Shown: piece by piece, positions 1-5,691 of the stretch | Layout of the letters: each line of letters starts with the position of its first letter | Numbering within the stretch: the first letter of the stretch is position 1 | NCBI GenBank assembly: GCA_020849195.1 | Contig: JADLGT010000095.1 | Location: forward strand, 1 to 5,691 | DNA: 5,691 bases | Direction of reading: 5' to 3' | From: Bacteroidia bacterium | GTDB lineage: Bacteria > Bacteroidota > Bacteroidia > JABDFU01 | The notes under the pieces: generated by a model | The model's database searches: none | What the model saw: only the letters and a program-made list of their open reading frames with translations | Told to the model about the DNA's origin: nothing | Translations under genes and position numbers: made by a program

Positions 1-407
1 ACCATATAATCGCAGTTGAGCTTACAATAATTTAGTACATGTAAAATAATTGCAGTAATTGTTGTTTTTCCATGACTGCCTCCAATAACTACGCGGGTTT
101 TGTCTTTTGTTTGTTCATAAATGTATTCGGGGTAGGAGTAAATTTTTAATCCAAGTTCTTTTGCTTTCAGCAATTCGGGATTGTCGGCACGGGCGTGCAT
201 ACCTAAGATAACCGCATCAATTTTTTCATGGATATTAGTTGTGTTCCAGCCCATTTTTAGAGGGAGTAACCCACATTTTTCCAATCGCGATTTCGAAGGT
301 TCAACTATTTCATCGTCCGACCCGGTTACCTTAAACCCTTTTTTATGCATAGCTATGGCCATGTTGTGCATAGCACTTCCTCCTATGGCAATAAAATGGA
401 TGTTCAT
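1..407 (-). CDS. mpl: Mur ligase family protein, Mpl/MurC-like (N-terminal part, cut by window edge)
   Basis: Reading the minus strand from the ATG at 407-405 gives 135 codons plus two bases, open to the window edge, so only the N-terminal third or so is present. The protein starts MNIHFIAIGGSAMHNMAIAM, a glycine-rich nucleotide-binding loop as in the N-terminal Rossmann domain of UDP-MurNAc-handling Mur ligases, followed by VTGSDDE. ILGMHARADNPEL (residues 68-80) and the ATP-binding P-loop GGSHGKTTIT (109-118) are typical of the family; the fragment ends in CDYM (132-135). Family members join L-Ala or a peptide to UDP-N-acetylmuramate in the cytoplasm using ATP; Mpl does this for recycled tripeptide. 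The HFIAIGGSAMH form is the one I know from Bacteroidota proteins annotated as Mpl or 'peptidoglycan synthetase'. Mpl rather than MurC is an inference, because the substrate-specific C-terminal domain lies outside the window. The start is chosen because the family begins a few residues before HFIAIGG. Confidence 0.92.
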   Translation of the reverse strand, partial: MNIHFIAIGGSAMHNMAIAMHKKGFKVTGSDDEIVEPSKSRLEKCGLLPLKMGWNTTNIHEKIDAVILGMHARADNPELLKAKELGLKIYSYPEYIYEQTKDKTRVVIGGSHGKTTITAIILHVLNYCKLNCDYM

Positions 408-485
408 CAATAAATAAACTTTATGTAAATATTATAAAAATCAATTTTTAGTTTTTTTGACACAATAATGGTATTGAAATAAGTA
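408..485 (-). promoter_or_regulatory. AT-rich intergenic gap, possible promoter of the Mur ligase gene
   Basis: This 78-bp gap is the only sizeable non-coding stretch between complete reading frames. On the minus strand it carries a perfect TATAAT at 436-431, 23 bases before the start codon, with A-rich runs just upstream. There is no good -35 partner at normal spacing, and no exact match to the Bacteroidota -7 consensus TAnnTTTG. No Shine-Dalgarno sequence precedes the ATG, which is usual for this phylum. No convincing terminator follows the upstream lipoprotein gene, so read-through from the upstream operon is equally possible. Confidence 0.22.
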
Positions 486-1904
486 TTATTCTTTGTTACT
501 ATTCTCTTTTATTGCAGTGGAAATTATTTCTTTCTGTTTTGCTTCTAGCGTAGAAAAATCTTTTAAAAACCGGTCGTTTTCTTTAAACCCGAGTTTGGCA
601 GCATTTTTTAATTCGGCAAATGCCTTTTCAATTTTATTTTGTGCTAAATAAATTGTGGCTTGCAGATAGGGAGCTTCGGCATTTTCGGGATCGACTATTT
701 TATAGATGGAAATAAAATGTTCGGCCTCGCTAATCTGATTAGTATGTAACATTTGAGTGGCGCCCATGTAACAAGCAAGGCTCATGTAACTCAATATGCG
801 TTTGTTCATAGCCAATTGGTCGGTCGGAAACTTTTTTGAATTAGTTAGATTTTGTGTTTCTGTTTTCCACCATGCAGCATCTTTAATTGCCAACGCATTG
901 AGGTATTGTTCTTTTAATGTTTTTTCTGTTTTACTAAGTTCTTCTTTCCTTCTTAAGGTTTCCTGTATTATTTCAGATTTTTCAAGTTGTGTATAAATGT
1001 CAATCATTTGTTTATTAGTGATGAGCCCTGCCGTGGTATTAATAGCTTGTTTTACTTCGGCAAAAGCGTCATTATGTTTTTTGGTTTTTAATAATGTATC
1101 AATTTTTTTTAACTCAAAGTCAACATAATTATTAATTACTGAATCATTTCTTTGTATAAAAAAATCTTTCATGGCACGAAATTGCAGCCATGTAAAAGCT
1201 TGTGCCATGGTTTCTTCGGGTGGCCATTCGTGTTTACCGTTGAATGAAATAAAAATATGTTCGGCAGTTGAGTTCAATAACATTTTTTCAAGGTCTTCCA
1301 TTTCGGTATAATTAAAATCGTTTGTGCCGACAATGCCTATATAGTTGAATTGATTGGCTACAGGCTTATCAATATTCGGCCAGCCGGCGCCGCAACCTAT
1401 AACGGTATTAATGTTTCCTCTGTATATAGCCATATATGCAGCTACTCTGGAGCCGCCCGAAAAGCCCGAAGCGTAAATACGTCGCGGGTCAATGTTTAGG
1501 CGTTTCCGCACATCCGAGATTAAATTTCCTGCGAAGGCAGCATTTAAATCGGCGGCATTACCATTTTTTGAATTGTTCGACCCCGCTAAAATGTATCCGT
1601 ATTTTTCGGCTAATGGAAAATATTTTTTCAGGGGATATGCACCTCCTCCGTGCGAATCGAAAAATAATAATACAGGAAACGGAACTGTGCCTGTGTACGA
1701 GTTGGGAACATATAACGAATATGAATTACTTGTGTCGGCTTTGCATTTAATTTCGGATAGTATTTTCCCTTTTTCAAAATTTTCAAAAGATTGAGCAACA
1801 GATTGTGGAGTAGGAGGGAGGGGTGGGCTTGTTTCCTTATTTTCGGTTGACGAGCAAGCAGCCAACAGAAAAATTAAATTCGCAAAGACCAAAAACTTAT
1901 TCAT
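486..1904 (-). CDS. Lipoprotein with alpha/beta-hydrolase (esterase-like) domain and TPR-like C-terminus
   Basis: The product is a 472-residue predicted lipoprotein. Residues 1-17 form a signal peptide (Lys3, hydrophobic core FLVFANLIFLLAAC) with a lipobox LAAC and lipidated Cys17, then a polar, proline-rich linker (about 18-36). Residues about 55-250 resemble an alpha/beta-hydrolase of the PHB-depolymerase/feruloyl-esterase type. They contain an oxyanion-type HGGG (85-88), a nucleophile elbow GFSGG with Ser149, a likely acid Asp196 in GTNDF and a likely base His225 in GKHEW. This order and spacing fit a working Ser-Asp-His triad. Residues about 250-472 are charged and helical; 374-408 and 410-440 look like two tandem TPR units. 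It is therefore probably an envelope-anchored esterase or peptidase with a protein-binding arm; the substrate cannot be told. The ATG at 1904 lies 7 bases after the uvrA stop, so the genes are probably co-transcribed. An in-frame TTG at 1910 is possible but less likely, adding only two residues before the typical MNK signal start. The function call is moderate; the reading frame is secure. Confidence 0.92.
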   Translation of the reverse strand: MNKFLVFANLIFLLAACSSTENKETSPPLPPTPQSVAQSFENFEKGKILSEIKCKADTSNSYSLYVPNSYTGTVPFPVLLFFDSHGGGAYPLKKYFPLAEKYGYILAGSNNSKNGNAADLNAAFAGNLISDVRKRLNIDPRRIYASGFSGGSRVAAYMAIYRGNINTVIGCGAGWPNIDKPVANQFNYIGIVGTNDFNYTEMEDLEKMLLNSTAEHIFISFNGKHEWPPEETMAQAFTWLQFRAMKDFFIQRNDSVINNYVDFELKKIDTLLKTKKHNDAFAEVKQAINTTAGLITNKQMIDIYTQLEKSEIIQETLRRKEELSKTEKTLKEQYLNALAIKDAAWWKTETQNLTNSKKFPTDQLAMNKRILSYMSLACYMGATQMLHTNQISEAEHFISIYKIVDPENAEAPYLQATIYLAQNKIEKAFAELKNAAKLGFKENDRFLKDFSTLEAKQKEIISTAIKENSNKE

Positions 1905-1911
1905 TGTCAAA

Positions 1912-4788
1912 TTATATTTTCTTTTTTAAAAATTGACCTGTATATGATTTTTCACATTTGACAAGGTCTTCCGGAGTTCCTTCAAAAACAATGTAGCCAC
2001 CCTTGTCGCCTCCTTCGGGGCCAAGGTCAATTACCCAATCGGCGCATTTAATAACTTCTGCATTGTGTTCAATAACGATTACCGAATGGCCTTGCCGAAT
2101 AAGTGCATTGAATGCTCCGAGCAATTTACTTATATCGTGAAAATGAAGACCTGTTGTGGGTTCGTCAAAAATAAATAGGGTGGTACCATTTGCATTTTTA
2201 CCCGCACCCAAAAACGATGCAAGTTTTATACGCTGAGCTTCGCCCCCGCTTAATGTGCTGGACGATTGACCAAGATGTACATAGCCCAAGCCTGTTTCGG
2301 ATAATGGCATTAATTTGTTTACAACTTTGCGTTCAGCGGAAGTGGCGGGTTGTGCTGCTTCAAAAAAAGCAATGGCATCGTCAACCGTTAAATCAAGAAT
2401 GTCGGAAATGGTTTTGCCACGGTACAGCACTTCCAATGTTTCTTGTTTAAAACGTTTGCCGTTACAGTTTTCGCACAACAATTCTATATCGGCCATAAAT
2501 TGCATTTCAATTGTAACATATCCTTCTCCTTCGCATACATCGCAACGACCGCCATCTACATTAAATGAAAAGTGCGAGGGTTTATATCCGCGTGTTTTTG
2601 CTAATGGTTGCTCGGCATATAAATTACGTATTTCATCATAGGCTTTTACATAAGTAACCGGATTTGAACGCGATGATTTACCAATTGGGTTTTGGTCAAC
2701 AAACTCAACACCGGCAAGGCTATTGTAGTCGCCCATTAATTTATCGGCAATACCGGTTGATTCGCCATAACCTCCATGAATTTTTTTAAGAGATGGGTAG
2801 AGTATTCGTTTTACCAGCGAGCTTTTTCCGGAACCACTTACTCCGGTAATAACGGTTAACACATGTAGCGGAAATTTAACATTGATATTTTTCAGGTTAT
2901 TTTCTTTAGCACCTTTTATTTCAATATAACTATTCCATTTTCTACGGTAAGCCGGTGTTTCTATTTTTTCTTTTCCGTTTAGGTACAAAGCTGTAAGGCT
3001 GCGTTTTTCCGTTTCAATGCTTTCGTGATTACCCTGAAACACAAGCTCGCCACCATGTGAGCCTGCATAGGGACCAATGTCAATAAGCTGATCGGCGGCA
3101 CGCATAATTTCTTCATCGTGTTCAACAATAATTACGGTGTTACCAATGTCGCGTAATGTAGTTAGTACATTTATCAGTCGGCTCGTATCGCGCGAGTGCA
3201 GACCAATACTTGGCTCATCTAACACATATAACGAACCCACTAAACTGCTGCCGAGTGAAGTTGCCAGATTAATACGCTGCGACTCTCCACCCGAAAGTGA
3301 ATTGGATAAACGGTTGAGTGTTAAATAGCCCAATCCTACATCGCACATAAACTGCAGGCGATTGGTAATTTCGAGAAGAATACGTTTGGCTATTGCCGCA
3401 TCGTTTTGATTTAACGTAATGTTTTTAAAGAACAAAAGATTTTCGCTTACCGGCGACAAAACTAATTCGCTGATATTTTTTCCGGCAACCTGTATGTAGT
3501 TTGCATCGCTACGTAAACGTGTACCATTACAATCGGGACAAACAGTTTTTCCGCGGTAGCGCGAAAGCATAACCCTGTATTGAATTTTATAGCTTTGTTC
3601 TTCAAGGTGTTTAAAAAAGTCATTGAGGCCTTCAACATATTTATTTCCCTTCCACAGCACATCGCGTTGTGTTTTCGAAAGTTCGTAATAAGGTTTGTGT
3701 ATCGGAAAATTAAATTTATGTGCTTGTGTAACAAACTTGGATTTCCATTCGCTCATCTTTTCGCCTTTCCAACATACAATGGCATCTTCGTACACCGAAA
3801 GATTTTTATCGGGCACCACTAAATTTTCATCAATACCTATAACGCTTCCAAAACCCTCGCATGTTTTGCAGGCACCAACCGGATTGTTGAAACTAAAAAA
3901 ATGCTCGTTAGGCTCTTCAAAAGTAATGCCGTCGAGTTCGAAGCGATTGGAAAAAGATCTGAAGTGAGATTTATTTTTCAAATCAGATTTGGATTTTTTT
4001 GTTTCAGTACCTATTAACTGTCCTTCAACTTTTATTGTTTCTATTATGCACTCTCCATCGCCTTCATAAAAAGCCGTTTGAACAGAGTCTGTAATTCGAC
4101 TATCGTTATCCTCGTTTCCCTTACTCACAACTAACCTGTCGATAACAATATGAACAAGTTCTTTTTCAGAAAAATTTGTTTTTATGAAATCAGCTAACTG
4201 TAAAATTTCATTTTTGTATTGGATACGAACAAAACCTTGTTGCTGTAATAAAAGGAGTTGTTCTTTAAGTGTTTTATCTTTTTTAGTTTTTAAAGGCGCA
4301 AGAATTAAAAATTTTGTTCCGTCAGCCAACGAGCTGATGTACGCTGCAACATCGTTTACGGTTTCGCGCTTTACCTGCTGCCCCGAAACAGGAGAAAAGG
4401 TTTTGCCTATTCGGGCAAATAATAATTTTAGGTAGTCGTAAATTTCGGTTGAAGTTCCAACTGTTGAGCGCGGGTTGCGTGAAACAACTTTTTGTTCGAT
4501 GGCAATCGCCGGAGAAATGCCTTTAATATAATCTACATCGGGTTTATTAATGCGCCCTAAAAACTGACGGGCGTAGGCCGAAAGGCTTTCTACATAACGC
4601 CGCTGACCTTCGGCATAAAGGGTATCGAAGGCGAGCGATGATTTTCCCGATCCGGAAAGTCCTGTTATTACCACCATTTTATTGCGTGGAATAGCTACAT
4701 CTATATTTTTTAAATTATGAACACGAGCCCCCTTTATAATGATATTTTTTTTTGGATCGACCGACTGAATGTCTGTTAGCTCGCTCAT
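1912..4788 (-). CDS. uvrA: UvrABC excinuclease subunit A (nucleotide excision repair damage sensor)
   Basis: This is a full-length UvrA of 958 residues (E. coli about 940). UvrA is a cytoplasmic dimeric ATPase that scans DNA, recognises bulky lesions and loads UvrB. Both ABC halves are intact. Half one has Walker [10 protein letters not shown] (43-51), signature LSGGESQR (498-505), Walker [11 protein letters not shown] (521-530) and a switch histidine in VEHD (His557). Half two has Walker [10 protein letters not shown] (649-657), signature LSGGEAQR (847-854), Walker [12 protein letters not shown] (871-881) and IEH (906-908). The region about 118-260, which matches the UvrB-binding domain of classical UvrA, is present, so this is not the short UvrA2 type. 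The C-terminal-half zinc module has Cys749, 752, 772 and 775 framing the DNA-contacting loop. In the first half only CKTC (307-310) and CPDC (417-420) are seen; the CPxCG pair that precedes FSFNNP in E. coli UvrA is replaced by [11 protein letters not shown]. The gene starts 33 bases after the SPFH gene stop and probably shares its transcript. No Shine-Dalgarno sequence or LexA box is evident in that gap. Confidence 0.98.
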   Translation of the reverse strand: MSELTDIQSVDPKKNIIIKGARVHNLKNIDVAIPRNKMVVITGLSGSGKSSLAFDTLYAEGQRRYVESLSAYARQFLGRINKPDVDYIKGISPAIAIEQKVVSRNPRSTVGTSTEIYDYLKLLFARIGKTFSPVSGQQVKRETVNDVAAYISSLADGTKFLILAPLKTKKDKTLKEQLLLLQQQGFVRIQYKNEILQLADFIKTNFSEKELVHIVIDRLVVSKGNEDNDSRITDSVQTAFYEGDGECIIETIKVEGQLIGTETKKSKSDLKNKSHFRSFSNRFELDGITFEEPNEHFFSFNNPVGACKTCEGFGSVIGIDENLVVPDKNLSVYEDAIVCWKGEKMSEWKSKFVTQAHKFNFPIHKPYYELSKTQRDVLWKGNKYVEGLNDFFKHLEEQSYKIQYRVMLSRYRGKTVCPDCNGTRLRSDANYIQVAGKNISELVLSPVSENLLFFKNITLNQNDAAIAKRILLEITNRLQFMCDVGLGYLTLNRLSNSLSGGESQRINLATSLGSSLVGSLYVLDEPSIGLHSRDTSRLINVLTTLRDIGNTVIIVEHDEEIMRAADQLIDIGPYAGSHGGELVFQGNHESIETEKRSLTALYLNGKEKIETPAYRRKWNSYIEIKGAKENNLKNINVKFPLHVLTVITGVSGSGKSSLVKRILYPSLKKIHGGYGESTGIADKLMGDYNSLAGVEFVDQNPIGKSSRSNPVTYVKAYDEIRNLYAEQPLAKTRGYKPSHFSFNVDGGRCDVCEGEGYVTIEMQFMADIELLCENCNGKRFKQETLEVLYRGKTISDILDLTVDDAIAFFEAAQPATSAERKVVNKLMPLSETGLGYVHLGQSSSTLSGGEAQRIKLASFLGAGKNANGTTLFIFDEPTTGLHFHDISKLLGAFNALIRQGHSVIVIEHNAEVIKCADWVIDLGPEGGDKGGYIVFEGTPEDLVKCEKSYTGQFLKKKI

Positions 4789-4821
4789 TAGTGTACTGTT
4801 TGGAAATAATTTTATTGAACG

Positions 4822-5691
4822 TTATTCACCTCCACCTTCGTTTGTTTTTATATTTTCTATTTGTGTCATAGCCATAAATTGCCGTAAACTTTTTTGCATT
4901 CCTTCGGGCGAACCATCAATAAATATTACATTGCCTTGCCCTGCTTCGGCAAAGTTTTTAATCGCCTCTGTCCACATGCTGAACATAATCATAGACGCAT
5001 CGAGGTTTACTTGTTGCATTTCTTTAGCTGCGTTACTCATTCCTTTGGCTACTTCTTCGCGAAATAGTGCCACACCTTGTCCGCGCAGTTGTGCCGCCTC
5101 GCGTTCGGCTCCTGCCGAAATTTTTATGGCATTACCATCGGCTTCGGCAGCTTTAGTTTTAGTGATTAATAAGGCTTGGCCTTCATTTTCTGCGGCAGCT
5201 TTTAAATTGTTTGAGGCAACCACCTGCGACATAGATTTCATAATGGCCTCATCAAAAGTAATGTCGTTCAATTGTAAATCAATGAGGTGATAGCCCCATG
5301 TTTCAAGCGTGTGGTCGATGTGCTGTTTAACGTCTTCAACCAAATCGCGGCGCAACGAAAGTATTTCCGATTGTTTTTTGGTAGCTACAAAGCCACGTAT
5401 TGATCCTTCAACAGTACGTATAAGCGCCTGCATGAGGCTGCGATCGTCAACAAATTTAAATGCAACATTTACAATTGTTTCTTCACGCTGGTCGATAACG
5501 GCATACAACAGCATTGCTTTGAAATATACATTGGCCTGATCAATAGTTACCGCTTGAAAATCGAGTTCTACAGAACGGTTTTGTATCGAAACACGTTTAT
5601 AGATATGTTCAATAAGCGGAATTTTAAAGTTAAGTCCGGGTGCAAGTATGCGTTTATACTTCCCGAATATTGTAATAACGGCAATATAACC
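4822..5691 (-). CDS. SPFH/band-7 (stomatin-like) domain protein, N-terminus outside window
   Basis: The frame is open from the window edge to the TAA at 4824-4822, giving 289 visible residues. It begins GYIAVITIFGKYKRILAPGL, the opening of a stomatin/prohibitin (SPFH) domain, normally preceded by a membrane anchor that would lie beyond the edge. The SPFH core follows, with RVSIQNRSVELDFQAVTID (33-51), a region rich in NVAFKF and SIRGFVATKKQSE, and then LQLNDITFDEAIM. Next comes an Ala/Glu/Gln-rich helix (about 164-220, AAAENEGQALLITKTKAAEA) typical of the oligomerising flotillin/stomatin coiled coil. The tail holds GNVIFIDGSPEGMQKSL (253-269). Such proteins form large membrane-bound rings that organise lipid domains or hold proteases. 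No NfeD-like or protease partner is visible here. The Met at 5514 is internal, because coding similarity continues upstream of it, and should not be taken as the start. No stop codon or credible start is seen between it and the edge. Confidence 0.94.
   Translation of the reverse strand, partial: GYIAVITIFGKYKRILAPGLNFKIPLIEHIYKRVSIQNRSVELDFQAVTIDQANVYFKAMLLYAVIDQREETIVNVAFKFVDDRSLMQALIRTVEGSIRGFVATKKQSEILSLRRDLVEDVKQHIDHTLETWGYHLIDLQLNDITFDEAIMKSMSQVVASNNLKAAAENEGQALLITKTKAAEADGNAIKISAGAEREAAQLRGQGVALFREEVAKGMSNAAKEMQQVNLDASMIMFSMWTEAIKNFAEAGQGNVIFIDGSPEGMQKSLRQFMAMTQIENIKTNEGGGE

Noticed and set aside
181..417. 78-codon plus-strand reading frame
   Set aside because: It is antisense to the Mur ligase coding sequence, whose motifs are clear.
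463..476. Small inverted repeat CAATA-CCAT-TATTG after the lipoprotein gene, considered as a terminator
   Set aside because: The stem is only 5 bp and AT-rich, and on the minus strand it is followed by A residues rather than a T run.
1436..1794. Two overlapping plus-strand reading frames of about 100 codons
   Set aside because: Both are antisense to the hydrolase domain of the lipoprotein gene and show no domain or start context.
3462..3734. 90-codon minus-strand frame inside uvrA
   Set aside because: It is an out-of-frame shadow in the middle of intact, conserved uvrA coding sequence.
4789..4821. Gap between the SPFH gene and uvrA, considered as a damage-inducible uvrA promoter
   Set aside because: Only 33 bp; no LexA-type palindrome and no clear promoter boxes are visible.
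4769..5290. 173-codon plus-strand reading frame
   Set aside because: It lies almost wholly antisense to the well-conserved SPFH gene, has a Cys/Ser/Ala-rich composition typical of a shadow frame, and matches no family I recognise.

Overview
The window is an AT-rich stretch of an ordinary chromosomal region, most likely from the phylum Bacteroidota. This is judged from the protein sequences: the SPFH protein, the UvrA variant and the Mur ligase with its HFIAIGGSAMH N-terminus all resemble Bacteroidota versions known to me. It also fits the lack of recognisable Shine-Dalgarno sequences before the starts. No RNA genes, mobile elements, CRISPR arrays or long repeats were seen.

All four genes lie on the minus strand, so the biological order runs from right to left. 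(1) 5691-4822: an SPFH/band-7 (stomatin-like) membrane-associated protein, its N-terminus cut off by the window edge. (2) 4788-1912: uvrA, the complete damage-recognition ATPase of nucleotide excision repair. (3) 1904-486: a lipoprotein with an alpha/beta-hydrolase (esterase-like) domain followed by a helical, TPR-like C-terminal region. (4) 407-1: the first 135 codons of a Mur ligase (Mpl/MurC-like), running off the left edge.

Spacing is 33 bp between the SPFH gene and uvrA and 7 bp between uvrA and the lipoprotein gene, so these three are probably co-transcribed. The 78-bp AT-rich gap before the Mur ligase gene could hold its own promoter, but no clear Bacteroidota-type promoter or terminator is visible. 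The set mixes membrane organisation (SPFH), DNA repair (UvrA), an envelope hydrolase and peptidoglycan metabolism (Mur ligase). No shared pathway is evident from sequence alone.

I did not find a convincing new biological system. The two points most worth a second look are the loss of one cysteine pair in the first half of UvrA, and the uncharacterised lipoprotein that joins a complete-looking Ser-Asp-His hydrolase to TPR-like repeats.
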